This document shows, one piece after another, positions 1-8,601 of a stretch of DNA of 64,000 nucleotides; position 1 is the stretch's first letter, and each line of letters begins with the position of its first letter. The DNA lies in NCBI RefSeq assembly GCF_002198715.1, contig NZ_MWLK01000036.1:310223-374222 (forward strand), in the 5' to 3' direction. The DNA is from Rhodomicrobium sp. R_RK_3 (lineage in GTDB: Bacteria > Pseudomonadota > Alphaproteobacteria > Rhizobiales > Rhodomicrobiaceae). The notes beneath the pieces are model-generated. The model was not told where the DNA came from and searched no databases. It saw nothing but the letters and a program-made list of their open reading frames with translations. Made by a program: the position numbers and the translations under genes.

Positions 1-150
1 CCGAGCATCCTCGCCGCCTTCGGCTGGGAGGTGATGACCGTACTCGGCAAGGATTGGCGCGACGATCCGGCCAAGGTGGTCGAGCGCATCGCCGCGCGGC
101 TCGCCCCAAAGCCTGAGGAGGTTCCCCAGGAGGAGCCGCCCGCCGAATGA
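1..150 (+). CDS. C-terminal end of an unidentified protein (partial)
   Basis: The first 49 codons read open to a TGA at 148-150, so this is the tail of a gene that starts before the window. The visible residues include FGWEVMTVLGKDWRDDP and end in a Glu/Pro-rich tail (PKPEEVPQEEPPAE). The first motif loosely recalls the last helix of restriction-endonuclease-like domains that end some large superfamily I helicases, but that is only a resemblance from memory. Too little is present to assign a function. Confidence 0.6.
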   Translation, partial: PSILAAFGWEVMTVLGKDWRDDPAKVVERIAARLAPKPEEVPQEEPPAE

Positions 151-334
151 CGGCGTTGCGAAATCGCTGAGCGGCACGAAAAGAGGCCGGCCGCTGCAAG
201 TCAGGCCGGCCCAGGCACGCGGGACGTCAATGCAAAATCGCTTGGTCAAGGAAGCAACGAGCGGGACCGTTCCGACGTCATCCCCGCTCGAACTCTGGTG
301 ATCCGCAGCCGGATGCGGCTGCGGGAGCCCCGTC

Positions 335-580
335 CTAGGAGGCGTGCCGCCGCCTCAGCGCGGCGTGTTCGCGGACCGCGCGCTCGGCGGCTTCCGGTTT
401 GGCAAATCTGTGGCCGTCGAGCGCCTTGAACGCCTTGACCGCGGAGTGGAAGCGGAACACGCGCTCATCGTCGCCGCGAACGATAATGCCGACCAATTCG
501 TCAGCGATTTCAATTGAATAACCTTCCGACATGCGCTCAATCCTCGCCAGGTGACTGGCATCTTCAGTGCTGATGGTCAT
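335..580 (-). CDS. Small hypothetical protein, 81 aa
   Basis: This is a short soluble protein with no signal peptide or membrane segment. It has an acidic N-terminal half containing the sequence SIEIADELVGIIVRGDDERVFRFHSAV, seen here in two short stretches, and a basic Arg-rich tail (ALRRRHAS). The pattern of a beta-rich core followed by one helix (KPEAAERAVREHAAL) suggests a compact fold. The start at 580 has only a weak ribosome binding site; an internal ATG at codon 18 is possible. It stands alone between a leftward gap and a 420-bp gap. Function unknown. Confidence 0.6.
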   Translation of the reverse strand: MTISTEDASHLARIERMSEGYSIEIADELVGIIVRGDDERVFRFHSAVKAFKALDGHRFAKPEAAERAVREHAALRRRHAS

Positions 581-1000
581 CGCCGGCCTGCGGCCGGAAA
601 AGCTGCGTGCTGCGACGGCAGCCCGGACAGCACATCATCGCGAAGGCAGAGGATTTGGCGTGAAAACCGGCTTTCATTCGGGTTCTCCTCATCTACGGAG
701 ACACGAGCGGATCGTGGCACCTTAGCGTTTGGTTTCGCGGCGCAAAGTGGGTCGACAAATCACCGCGGCGGACACATCAGGCGTCCAGCACGGCCAGAAT
801 CCCGCAAAGCCCGCCCCGCCGCCACCAATTAAATCTGCTAAGAAATGCAGCCTGGGTTGTAAGCGCGGCGCTCCGCATCGGGGCCATCCCACCGGGAACC
901 GCAGCGCCGATGCCCTGCCGAGCTGCGCAGCTCGGGAATAGCTGTCATGCCGATGGCGGCAGGACTTGCCGCGCCGGCGCAATAATGGCTTTTCTGCCCA
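581..1000. other. Non-coding gap of 420 bp
   Basis: No reading frame here shows convincing protein character, and no RNA gene, repeat or strong hairpin was seen. It should hold the promoters of the leftward 81-aa gene and the rightward LysE gene, but no clear -35/-10 pair was recognised. Confidence 0.5.
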
Positions 1001-1594
1001 ATGTTCGATACTCTCCTGCCCCTTACCCTCTTTGCGCTGGCCTCTTCGGTGACGCCCGGGCCCAATAACGTCATGCTGACCGCATCCGGAGCGGCTTTCG
1101 GCTTTCGCCGTTCGCTGCCGCATATGCTCGGCATCACCATCGGCTTTCCCGTCATGATCTTCGCCGTCGGGCTGGGGCTCGGCACGATTTTCATCCGCTA
1201 CACGCAGGTGCATCTGGCGCTGAAACTGGTCGGCGCGGCCTATCTGCTCTATCTGGCCTGGCGCGTCGCGCAAGCCGGACAGCCCGATGGCGGCGACGCC
1301 AATGCCCGGCCGCTGAGCTTTCTCGAGGCCGCCGCCTTTCAATGGGTCAACCCGAAAGCCTGGATGATGGCGGTCAGCTCGATCCCGGCCTTCACGACGG
1401 TCGGCGGCAATTATTACGCCGAGCTCCTGGTGATCTGCCTCGTCTTCGCGGTGATAACCGTGCCGACCTGCACGCTCTGGTGCCTGTTCGGCGTCGCCAT
1501 CCGCCAGCTCATCCGCACGCCTGGGACGGCGCGCATCGTCAATCTCAGCCTTGCCGGGCTGGTCGCGCTTTCGATCGTGCTGCTGTTTTTGTAA
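1001..1594 (+). CDS. LysE/RhtB family amino acid exporter
   Basis: This 197-aa inner-membrane protein has about six hydrophobic segments and the family hallmark near the N-terminus, SSVTPGPNNVMLTASG (roughly residues 15-30), followed by GFRRSLPHMLGITIGFPVM. The second conserved stretch, FQWVNPKAWMMA, lies at about residues 114-125. Members export amino acids or related small molecules by proton exchange; the substrate cannot be read from the sequence. It converges on the leftward substrate-binding protein gene with only 12 bp between stops, and is not in an obvious operon. The start lacks a strong Shine-Dalgarno sequence. Confidence 0.88.
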   Translation: MFDTLLPLTLFALASSVTPGPNNVMLTASGAAFGFRRSLPHMLGITIGFPVMIFAVGLGLGTIFIRYTQVHLALKLVGAAYLLYLAWRVAQAGQPDGGDANARPLSFLEAAAFQWVNPKAWMMAVSSIPAFTTVGGNYYAELLVICLVFAVITVPTCTLWCLFGVAIRQLIRTPGTARIVNLSLAGLVALSIVLLFL

Positions 1595-1606
1595 GCGACC
1601 GATCGA

Positions 1607-2653
1607 CTAACGGCCTCGCAGCAGCGTCGCAAGCTGCGCCTCGTCTAGATCGACGTGGTAGAAGCGCCGGTAGAAATCGCGTGTGATGTCTTTCAGGTCT
1701 TCGGGGAAGAGTTTTGGGTGCAGCAGCGCCGCAAGCCAGCGGATGCCGATCAGGCGGTTGACGCCGGGCGGCGCGTCGAACCAGCCATAGGGCAGATTGG
1801 GCGCGAGATAGATGCGGCCCGCGCGAACCGCCCGCACGGATTGCCAGAGCGGATCCGTTGAGACCTTGGCGTGGAAATTGGGATCGAGGGTCAAAATCAC
1901 ATCCGGGTTCCAGCCCAGCACCTGTTCGATAGAGACCTTGGTCAGACCGCCCTTGCCGGCCTCCGCCGCGACATTGACCGCGCCGACATATTCCAGCGCC
2001 TCCATGTTGATCGACCCGTCCAGCCCGGTTTCGAGCCCGTCCGCGCCGCGCCCGTAATAGATGCGCGGGCGTTCGCCGGCTGGGACTTGCGCGAGCTTCG
2101 CCTTGATGCCGTCAAGCACGTCCTCGGCATAGTGGGCGAGCTCCTCGGCGCGGTCCTTCAGCCCCAGCGCATCGCCGAGCGCGCGGTAGGTCGCGGGCGT
2201 GGCGGCCAAGGCGCCGTCGAACAGCAGATAGGGAATCTTCGTCTGGCTCTGCACCTCGTCGGCGAGCGAGACGAAGGTCGGCGCGGTGCTGCCGGCATCG
2301 ATGATGAGATCCGGCTTGAAGCTGAGCACGGTCTCCAGATTGGCGGTGTTGCCGCGCCCGGTCAGCCGGCCATATTCGGGCAGGTCGCGGACGGCGGGCG
2401 ACAAAAACGCCTTCTCCGGCGGGCGCGGCGCGCGCACCCAGCCGACCATCGTCTCGGGCGCCAGCGTATAAAGCAGGATCGAGGCGGGCGGCCCGGCGGC
2501 GAGCACCCGGCCCACGCTGGCGGGGATCTCCACGCGGCGTCCGCCGGCATCGGTCACGCTGCGGGTTTGCGTCTGGGCCGAGAGCGGCGGCGCGCCGAGG
2601 GCGGCGGCGGCGATGATCGAAAGGCACAGGCGCAAGATGGCGCGTCGGTCCAT
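1607..2653 (-). CDS. ABC transporter periplasmic substrate-binding protein (FecB/BtuF class)
   Basis: This 348-aa exported protein of the Peripla_BP_2 fold begins with MDRRAILRLCL, a hydrophobic stretch and a probable cleavage after PPLSAQ; the RRAIL segment resembles a Tat signal. The ATG at 2651-2653 is preferred over the one four codons upstream because GGAAG precedes it. The conserved C-terminal stretch LPYGWFDAPPGVNRLIG is typical of metal or oxyanion binders in this class. It is divergent from the permease and ATPase genes, and a Mo-box-like repeat lies in the shared promoter. The family usually binds siderophores, haem or cobalamin, but class II molybdate binders (MolA) also belong to it; the context favours molybdate or tungstate (inference). 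Confidence 0.82.
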   Translation of the reverse strand: MDRRAILRLCLSIIAAAALGAPPLSAQTQTRSVTDAGGRRVEIPASVGRVLAAGPPASILLYTLAPETMVGWVRAPRPPEKAFLSPAVRDLPEYGRLTGRGNTANLETVLSFKPDLIIDAGSTAPTFVSLADEVQSQTKIPYLLFDGALAATPATYRALGDALGLKDRAEELAHYAEDVLDGIKAKLAQVPAGERPRIYYGRGADGLETGLDGSINMEALEYVGAVNVAAEAGKGGLTKVSIEQVLGWNPDVILTLDPNFHAKVSTDPLWQSVRAVRAGRIYLAPNLPYGWFDAPPGVNRLIGIRWLAALLHPKLFPEDLKDITRDFYRRFYHVDLDEAQLATLLRGR

Positions 2654-2676
2654 ATTGTCTTCCATTCCGGTTCTGC

Positions 2677-2700
2677 GATATGTTTATCCAGATATATCGC
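2677..2700. promoter_or_regulatory. Mo-box-like inverted repeat (putative ModE operator)
   Basis: A 24-bp imperfect palindrome has half-sites CGATATGT and ATATATCG around an 8-bp spacer (7 of 8 positions pair). It sits in the divergent promoter between the substrate-binding protein and permease genes. Two sites of the same architecture lie before modA. The form matches the CG-N-TATAT type inverted repeat known for ModE/Mop regulators. No modE gene is in the window. Confidence 0.6.
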
Positions 2701-2777
2701 ATGGTTACCAGAATGGCCGCAACTCACGACTGCGCCACCGCAATTGCGCCGCCCGCCGAATTGCCGCAAGGTCGGGC

Positions 2778-3848
2778 ATGACGACAGGCAGCATGGACAG
2801 CGACGACGCGGACGAAACCGGCCTCGCCACGGCGCGGATGGGCCGGCGCGGCGCACCGCTGACGCTGATCGCCGCGCTGACGCTGCTGCTCGCCGCGATG
2901 ATGATCGGCGCGATGCAGCTCGGCCGCTATCCAATCGCGCTTGCCGATATTGGCGGGGCCATGCTGCGCCTGTTCACCGGCGGCGCGGCGGCCGGCCAGA
3001 TCGACACCGTGCTTTGGCAGATCCGGCTGCCGCGCATCCTCGCCGCCGTGCTGGTCGGCGCGGCGCTCTCGGCGGCGGGCGCGGCCTATCAGGGGCTGTT
3101 CCGCAATCCGCTGGTCTCGCCGGACATCCTCGGAGTCTCGACCGGCGCCGGGCTCGGCGCGGTGATCGGCATCTTCCTGTCGCTGCCGGTGCTCGGCATC
3201 CAGCTTTTCGCCTTCCTCGCCGGGTTGGCGACCGTCGCGCTGGTCTCCGCGATCGGCCTTTTGGTGCGCGACCGCGAGCCGATCCTCGTGCTGGTGCTGG
3301 CGGGCGTCGTGGTCGGCTCGCTGGCGGGCGCGGCGATCTCGCTGCTCAAAATCCTCGCCGATCCCTATGAGCAGCTTCCCGCCATCACCTTCTGGCTGCT
3401 CGGCAGCCTGTCCAGCATCCGCAATGGCGACGTGCTCTCCGCTTTGCCGATGATCCTGCTCGGCCTCGTGCCGATGATCCTTTTGCGCTGGCGCATCAAC
3501 CTGCTCTCGCTCGGCGACGAGGAGGCGAGCGCCCTCGGCCTCGAAACGCACCGGCTGCGCTATCTCATCATCGCCGCCGCCACGCTGATGACGGCGAGCG
3601 CCGTCGCCATTGCCGGCGTCGTCGGCTGGGTCGGGCTGATCCTGCCGCATCTGGCGCGGATGCTGGTCGGCCCCAATTTCGAGCGCCTGTTGCCGACCGC
3701 CATGCTGATGGGCGCGTGCTATCTGCTGCTGGTCGACACGCTGGCGCGCACCATGGCCAGCATCGAAATCCCGCTCGGCATCCTGACCGCGCTGGTCGGC
3801 GCGCCGTTCTTCCTCTGGCTGCTGGTCGCCAGGAGGGACGGCTGGTGA
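2778..3848 (+). CDS. ABC transporter permease, FecCD/BtuC family
   Basis: The 356-aa polytopic membrane protein has about ten hydrophobic segments. FecCD hallmarks include RLPRILAAVLVGAALSAAG, GLFRNPLVSPDILGVSTGA, FWLLGSLSS and the coupling region VGWVGLILPHLARMLVGP. The ATG at 2778 is chosen because AAGG lies 6-7 bp upstream; a longer open frame to 2613 would overlap the divergent gene. The ATPase gene overlaps its stop codon by 4 bp. It should form the membrane pore of the importer whose binding protein is divergent to it. The N-terminus carries an unusual acidic extension (MDSDDADE). Confidence 0.87.
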   Translation: MTTGSMDSDDADETGLATARMGRRGAPLTLIAALTLLLAAMMIGAMQLGRYPIALADIGGAMLRLFTGGAAAGQIDTVLWQIRLPRILAAVLVGAALSAAGAAYQGLFRNPLVSPDILGVSTGAGLGAVIGIFLSLPVLGIQLFAFLAGLATVALVSAIGLLVRDREPILVLVLAGVVVGSLAGAAISLLKILADPYEQLPAITFWLLGSLSSIRNGDVLSALPMILLGLVPMILLRWRINLLSLGDEEASALGLETHRLRYLIIAAATLMTASAVAIAGVVGWVGLILPHLARMLVGPNFERLLPTAMLMGACYLLLVDTLARTMASIEIPLGILTALVGAPFFLWLLVARRDGW

Positions 3849-4636
3849 GCGCGCCCCTGCTCGAAGCGCGCGGCCTCGCCTTCGGCTATCCCGGCCGCAC
3901 CGTCGGCCGCGATGTCGCCCTGTCGCTGCGGCCGGGCGAGATCATCTGCCTGCTCGGCCCGAACGGCTCGGGCAAGACCACCTTATTCAAGACTCTGCTC
4001 GGCCTGCTGCCCACGCATGGCGGCGAGGTGCGGCTCGGCGGCGATCTGCTCGGCCGGATGCCGCGCCGCGAGATCGCGCGCCGCGTCGCCTATGTGCCGC
4101 AGGCGCACGCCGCGCATTTCCCGTTCAAGCTGCTCGACATGGTGGTGATGGGCCGCGCCGCGCATCTGGGCCTCTTCGCCGCGCCCTCGGCCAGGGACCG
4201 CGAGCGCGCCCGCGCCGCTCTCGACCTGCTCGGCATCGCCGATCTCGCCGCCGCCGAATATACAAGGCTCAGCGGCGGCCAGCGGCAACTGGCGCTGATC
4301 GCCCGCGCCATCGCCCAGGATGCGGCCATCATCGTCATGGACGAGCCGACCGCCAGCCTGGATTTCGGCAATCAGGTCACGGTGCTGTCGGAGGTGAAGC
4401 GCCTCGCCAGCCGCGATCTGGCGATCATCCTCTCCACCCACGACCCCGACCACGCCTTCAGCGTCGCCGACCGGGTGCTGCTGCTGCAGAACGGGCGTTT
4501 GATAGCCGAGGGTGACCCTGCGTCGGTGCTGACGCCGGAGCGGCTGCGGGCGGTCTACGGCGTCGAGGTCGCCGTGGAGCAGCTATCGCGCGGCCAGACC
4601 GTCTGCGTGCCCGATTACGACCAGCCGCGCGGCTAA
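3845..4636 (+). CDS. ABC transporter ATP-binding protein, FecE/BtuD family
   Basis: This 263-aa cytoplasmic ATPase drives the FecCD-type permease. Walker A is GPNGSGKTT (38-46), the signature is LSGGQRQLALIARA, Walker B is AIIVMDEPTASLD and the switch is STHDPDH. The GTG start at 3845 overlaps the permease stop as GTGA and has AGGAGGG upstream, so the two are translationally coupled. The gene is followed by the modA promoter with its Mo-box-like sites. Substrate is not determinable from the ATPase alone. Confidence 0.9.
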   Translation: MSAPLLEARGLAFGYPGRTVGRDVALSLRPGEIICLLGPNGSGKTTLFKTLLGLLPTHGGEVRLGGDLLGRMPRREIARRVAYVPQAHAAHFPFKLLDMVVMGRAAHLGLFAAPSARDRERARAALDLLGIADLAAAEYTRLSGGQRQLALIARAIAQDAAIIVMDEPTASLDFGNQVTVLSEVKRLASRDLAIILSTHDPDHAFSVADRVLLLQNGRLIAEGDPASVLTPERLRAVYGVEVAVEQLSRGQTVCVPDYDQPRG

Positions 4637-4689
4637 ACAGCATTCATGCAAGCCCTTCGCTTGACTGTCAGCCGCAATATGCCATCATG

Positions 4690-4713
4690 CGCTGTATCCA
4701 ACTGAATATAGCG
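4690..4713. promoter_or_regulatory. Mo-box-like inverted repeat upstream of modA (distal)
   Basis: Half-sites CGCTGTAT and ATATAGCG flank an 8-bp spacer, pairing at 7 of 8 positions. The layout and length match the site at 2677-2700. It lies 100 bp before the modA start. An alternative upstream start for modA at 4687 would place this palindrome inside the coding region, which argues against that start. Confidence 0.62.
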
Positions 4714-4779
4714 ATTAGGTTTCCCATGCCCCTTTCGCAGATCAGCGCTTGCCGGTTTCAGCCAGGGCGGGTTATGACA

Positions 4780-4803
4780 CGTTGTGTTTGTTCGTATATA
4801 GCG
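4780..4803. promoter_or_regulatory. Second Mo-box-like site overlapping the modA leader
   Basis: The right half ATATAGCG is identical to that of the 4690 site; the left half CGTTGTGT is degenerate (5 of 8 to CGCTATAT). Spacing is again 24 bp overall. It ends next to the GAGGGAG ribosome binding site of modA, a position suited to repression. Confidence 0.42.
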
Positions 4804-4812
4804 AGGGAGTGT

Positions 4813-5601
4813 ATGCTCATGGCCGAGTTTGCCCTCTTGTTCCGTCCCTTGAAGCGGCTGGCGTCCTTGGCGGCGCTGCCGTTTGCCCTGCTCCTGCTCG
4901 CTGCCGCCCCGGCCGAAGCGGGCGAAGTCAAGGTCGCGGTCGCGGCAAATTTCACCGAGGCGGCCAAGGACATCGGCGCGGCGTTCGAAAAATCGACCGG
5001 CCACAAAGCCGTGTTCAGCTTCGGCGCCACCGGCCAGCTCTATACGCAGATCAGCCAGGAAGCGCCCTTCGAAGTCTTCCTTTCCGCCGACCAGACGACC
5101 GCCAAGAAGGCGGCCGATGACGGCTTTGCGGTGCCCGACAGCCGCTTCACCTATGCTACCGGCGGGATCGTGCTGTTCAGCAAGTACAAGGACCTCGTCA
5201 CCGGCGAAGCAACCTTGAAGGACGGCAAGTTCACCAAGATTGCCATCGCCAATCCGGCCACCGCCCCTTACGGCGCCGCAGCCGTCGAGGCGATGAAGGC
5301 GCTCGGCGTCTACGAGGCGCTGACGCCGAAAATCGTGCAGGGCAACAGCATCGCCCAGGCCTATCAATTCGTCGACACGGGCAATGCCGAGCTTGGCTTC
5401 GTCGCGCTGTCGCAGGTGATCGGCAAGGATGAGGGCTCGCGCTGGATCGTGCCGGCAGGGCTTTACACCATCATCGCGCAGGACGCCGTGCTGTTGAAAA
5501 AGGGCGCGGAGAATGAAGCGGCCCGCGCCTTTCTCGCCTATCTTAAGGATCCGGAAGCCAAGGCGGTGAAAGATAAATTCGGTTATGGCGCGGGCGATTA
5601 G
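4813..5601 (+). CDS. modA: Molybdate ABC transporter substrate-binding protein ModA
   Basis: This 262-aa periplasmic protein has a signal peptide (hydrophobic core ALPFALLLLAAA, probable cleavage after PAEA). The mature part starts GEVKVAVAANFTEAAKDIG, the classical ModA opening; FSFGATGQLYTQI and EVFLSADQ provide oxyanion-binding loops. The ATG at 4813 follows GAGGGAG; an ATG two codons later is an alternative. It is first of modABC, 15 bp before modB. ModA binds molybdate and tungstate. Mo-box-like sites just upstream suggest repression when molybdate is plentiful. Confidence 0.94.
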   Translation: MLMAEFALLFRPLKRLASLAALPFALLLLAAAPAEAGEVKVAVAANFTEAAKDIGAAFEKSTGHKAVFSFGATGQLYTQISQEAPFEVFLSADQTTAKKAADDGFAVPDSRFTYATGGIVLFSKYKDLVTGEATLKDGKFTKIAIANPATAPYGAAAVEAMKALGVYEALTPKIVQGNSIAQAYQFVDTGNAELGFVALSQVIGKDEGSRWIVPAGLYTIIAQDAVLLKKGAENEAARAFLAYLKDPEAKAVKDKFGYGAGD

Positions 5602-5616
5602 CAGTCAGGTCCATTG

Positions 5617-6300
5617 ATGCCGGATATCGCCGAGCTCTGGTCTCCGATCCGGTTGACGCTCGAGCTGGCGACAATCGCCACAGTGCTGCTGCTCGCCATC
5701 GGCACGCCGATCGCCTGGTGGCTGGCCCGCTCACCGGCGACATGGAAGGAGGCGGTCGCGGCTGTGATCGCGATGCCTCTCGTCCTTCCGCCGACCGTGC
5801 TGGGCTTCTATCTGCTGATCGCGCTCGGGCCGAACGGTCCCGGCGGCTGGGTCGCGGGCCTTTACGGCGCGCGCACGCTGGCTTTCACCTTCGAGGGGCT
5901 GGTGATCGGCTCGGTGCTGTTCTCCATGCCCTTCGTCGTGCAGCCGATCCGCAATGCTTTCGAAGCCATCGGCGAGCGCCCCCTGGAAGTCGCCGCCACC
6001 TTGCGCGCCTCGCCCTGGGACCGCTTCTGGACCGTCGCCGTGCCGCTCGCCCGGCCCGGCTTCATAACCGGCGCGGTGCTCGGTTTTGCCCATACGGTCG
6101 GCGAGTTCGGCGTCGTGCTGATGATCGGCGGCAATATTCCGGGCGAAACCAAGGTGTTGTCGATCGCCATTTTCGACTATGTCGAGACGCTGCAATGGAG
6201 CAAGGCGCATATTCTGGCGGGCGGGATGCTGGTCTTCTCCTTCTGCGTCATCCTGGCGATGATGCTGCTGGAGAAGCGCATCGGGCGGCCCGGCGCATGA
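5617..6300 (+). CDS. modB: Molybdate ABC transporter permease ModB
   Basis: This 227-aa inner-membrane permease has five to six hydrophobic segments and the conserved ATPase-coupling loop ([22 protein letters not shown]). [15 protein letters not shown] and [20 protein letters not shown] are characteristic of ModB. The ATG at 5617 is favoured over the adjacent TTG at 5614 because the AGG at 5607-5609 then has usual spacing. Its stop overlaps the modC start (ATGA). Confidence 0.93.
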   Translation: MPDIAELWSPIRLTLELATIATVLLLAIGTPIAWWLARSPATWKEAVAAVIAMPLVLPPTVLGFYLLIALGPNGPGGWVAGLYGARTLAFTFEGLVIGSVLFSMPFVVQPIRNAFEAIGERPLEVAATLRASPWDRFWTVAVPLARPGFITGAVLGFAHTVGEFGVVLMIGGNIPGETKVLSIAIFDYVETLQWSKAHILAGGMLVFSFCVILAMMLLEKRIGRPGA

Positions 6301-7415
6301 ACGGCGAGGCCGGAGCCATCGCCGCAGCCTTCTCAGGCAGCCTTGGGACCTTCAGCCTGGACGTCGCCTTTGAGGCGCCGATGCGTGGCGTCACGGCGCT
6401 GTTCGGTCCATCCGGCTCCGGCAAGACCACGATCTTGCGCTGCATGGCGGGCCTGCATAAGCTCGCCGGGCGGCTGAGCGTCGGCGGCGAAATCTGGCAG
6501 GACGACGCGGCCGGCATCTTCCGCAAGGCGCATCAGCGGCCGATCGGCTATGTCTTCCAAGAGGCGAGCCTGTTCCCGCATCTGTCGGTGCGGAAAAACC
6601 TGCTTTACGGCGCGCGGCGCGCGGCGAAACAGGGCGCGGAGGAGTTGATCCGCGAGGATGAGATCGTCAGTCTGCTCGGCATTGGCCACCTGCTAGGGCG
6701 GGCGCCGCTGGCCCTGTCCGGCGGCGAACGCCAGCGCGTGGCGGTGGGGCGTGCGCTGCTGTCCCAGCCTCGGCTTTTGCTGATGGACGAACCGCTCTCG
6801 GCACTCGATCGCATGGCCAAGGACGAGATCCTCCCTTATTTCGAGGCCCTGCACCGGCATCTGTCGATCCCGATCGTCTATGTCAGTCACGACATCGCAG
6901 AGGTCGAGCGGCTGGCCGACACGCTGGTGCTGCTGGAGCGCGGGCGCGTGCTCGCCGCCGGTCCGCTATTCGAGCTGGAGGCCGACCCGGGATTGCCACT
7001 GCTGCGCGCGCCGGAGGCTGCTGTAACGCTAGAGGGCCGGATCGCCAGCATCGACGAGGCTTATGCGCTGACGGCGGTTTCGGTCGCGGGCGGCATGTTG
7101 GTCGTGCCGGGCATTCAGGGCCGCCTTGGCGATGCGCGCCGGCTGCGGATTACCGCAGCCGATGTGAGCTTCAGCCTGTCGCCGCCGGGCGATACGACGA
7201 TCCTCAATTGCCTGCCCGCGCGCATCCTCTCGATCACCGGGCAGACGGATGGCGAGCCGCAGGTCACCGTCGTGGCGGGGTTGGGCGCGGATGGCGCGGG
7301 GGCGCGCATCGTCGCGCGCATCACCCGCAAATCGCTGGAGGCGTTGGCGCTCGCGCAGGGTTCGCAGGTGTTCGCGCAGATCAAGAGCGTTGCGCTGCTG
7401 GCGTCCGGAGCCTGA
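6297..7415 (+). CDS. modC: Molybdate ABC transporter ATP-binding protein ModC
   Basis: The 372-aa protein has an N-terminal ATPase domain (Walker [10 protein letters not shown] at 37-45, signature [16 protein letters not shown], Walker [13 protein letters not shown], switch VSHDIAEV) and a C-terminal Mop/TOBE domain from about residue 290 that binds oxyanion in this family. The start overlaps modB by 4 bp, so modABC is one transcript. It powers molybdate import and the Mop domain can give trans-inhibition by molybdate. Confidence 0.94.
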   Translation: MNGEAGAIAAAFSGSLGTFSLDVAFEAPMRGVTALFGPSGSGKTTILRCMAGLHKLAGRLSVGGEIWQDDAAGIFRKAHQRPIGYVFQEASLFPHLSVRKNLLYGARRAAKQGAEELIREDEIVSLLGIGHLLGRAPLALSGGERQRVAVGRALLSQPRLLLMDEPLSALDRMAKDEILPYFEALHRHLSIPIVYVSHDIAEVERLADTLVLLERGRVLAAGPLFELEADPGLPLLRAPEAAVTLEGRIASIDEAYALTAVSVAGGMLVVPGIQGRLGDARRLRITAADVSFSLSPPGDTTILNCLPARILSITGQTDGEPQVTVVAGLGADGAGARIVARITRKSLEALALAQGSQVFAQIKSVALLASGA

Positions 7416-7509
7416 CGGGCGCGACGCCCGCGACTTGGTGTTGCGGGGCGAACCTATGGCGGCCCGTCCTGCTATCATGCCGGCTCAACGGACCCGAGAG
7501 ACAGACCTC

Positions 7510-8505
7510 ATGCGACATGGCGGCGATTTGGCGGAAGCGGCGGCGCGTTACGGCGTGCCCGAATACGCTTGGCTCGACCTGTCGACCGGGATCAGCCCGC
7601 TGGCCCACCCATTCCAGCCGCCCAGTGCCGATGCCTGGCAGAAGCTGCCCCAGTCGGACCGGCTCGAAACGTTGCTTAAGGCCGCGCGGGCCGCTTACGG
7701 CGCGCGCTCCGACGCGCCCATGATCGCGGCATCCGGCACGCAATGCCTCATCCAGCTTCTGCCCCTCGCACGCCCGACAGCGCGGGTTGCCGTCGTCGGT
7801 CCGACCTATAACGAACATGCGGCCTGCTGGCGGCGCTCCGGCGCGGAGGTCGAGATCGTCCACGACCTGGATCGCGCTTCGGGGGCCGATGCCATCGTGC
7901 TGGTCAACCCGAACAATCCGGATGGCCGCGCCTGGGAGCGCGAGCACGTACTCGCCTGCGCCGGGTCGCAGGCGGCGCGCGGCGGAGTCCTCATCGTGGA
8001 TGAAGCTTTCGCCGATGTGCTACCCGAGATCAGCGTGGCCCCGCAGGGTGGTGCCGACGGCCTCGTCATCCTGCGCTCCTTCGGCAAATTCTTCGGCCTC
8101 GCGGGAGTCCGCCTCGGCTTCGCGCTCGGCCCGCGCACCGTCATCGATGCGCTCGGCGCTTTGATCGGCCCCTGGGCCGTCTCCGGCCCCGCCCTTGAGA
8201 TCGGCATACAGGCGCTCGACGACCGCGCGTGGCAGGACACGGCCCGGCGGACGTTGCACGGCCTCGCCCGGCGCCTCGACGCCCTGCTCGTCGAATCCGG
8301 TCTCACCGTGCTGGGCGGCACATCGCTTTACCGTCTGGCCTCGCACCCCGCCGCGACCGCGATACACGCCCGGCTGGCCGCGCAAGGCATCTGGGTGCGC
8401 CGCTATGACAGCGCACCCGACCAGCTCCGCTTTGGCCTGCCCGCCAGCGACGCCGATTTCAACCGCCTCGGCGCCGCGCTTGGCCCGGCGGCCGGCCACG
8501 CCTAG
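7510..8505 (+). CDS. cobC: Threonine-phosphate decarboxylase, CobC/CobD type
   Basis: This 331-aa fold-type I PLP enzyme starts MRHGGDLAEAAARYG, the signature N-terminus of the cobalamin-pathway branch. Other motifs are NPNNPDGRAW, IVDEAFADV and the PLP-lysine segment ILRSFGKFFGLAGVRLGF. The family makes (R)-1-amino-2-propanol phosphate for the nucleotide loop of cobalamin. No other cobalamin gene and no recognisable cobalamin riboswitch is nearby, so it is an outlier of its pathway here. An in-frame ATG at 7456 is possible, but conservation begins at 7510. A histidinol-phosphate aminotransferase relative is the main alternative. Confidence 0.8.
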   Translation: MRHGGDLAEAAARYGVPEYAWLDLSTGISPLAHPFQPPSADAWQKLPQSDRLETLLKAARAAYGARSDAPMIAASGTQCLIQLLPLARPTARVAVVGPTYNEHAACWRRSGAEVEIVHDLDRASGADAIVLVNPNNPDGRAWEREHVLACAGSQAARGGVLIVDEAFADVLPEISVAPQGGADGLVILRSFGKFFGLAGVRLGFALGPRTVIDALGALIGPWAVSGPALEIGIQALDDRAWQDTARRTLHGLARRLDALLVESGLTVLGGTSLYRLASHPAATAIHARLAAQGIWVRRYDSAPDQLRFGLPASDADFNRLGAALGPAAGHA

Positions 8506-8601
8506 AGCGGGAAGTTTGGTATGGAATCACCCGTTGTGGCTTAGTACGCAGCAGCGGGTCGAGCACGCCTTCTCGTATAAGCGCGACCATTGACCGGCCA
8601 C

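Noticed and set aside
1607..4636. Cobalamin importer BtuFCD assignment
   Set aside because: It cannot be excluded, but the Mo-box-like site in its promoter and the adjacent modABC fit molybdate better, and no cobalamin riboswitch is present.
7416..7509. Cobalamin riboswitch before cobC
   Set aside because: The gap of 94 bp is too short for the element and no B12-box was seen.
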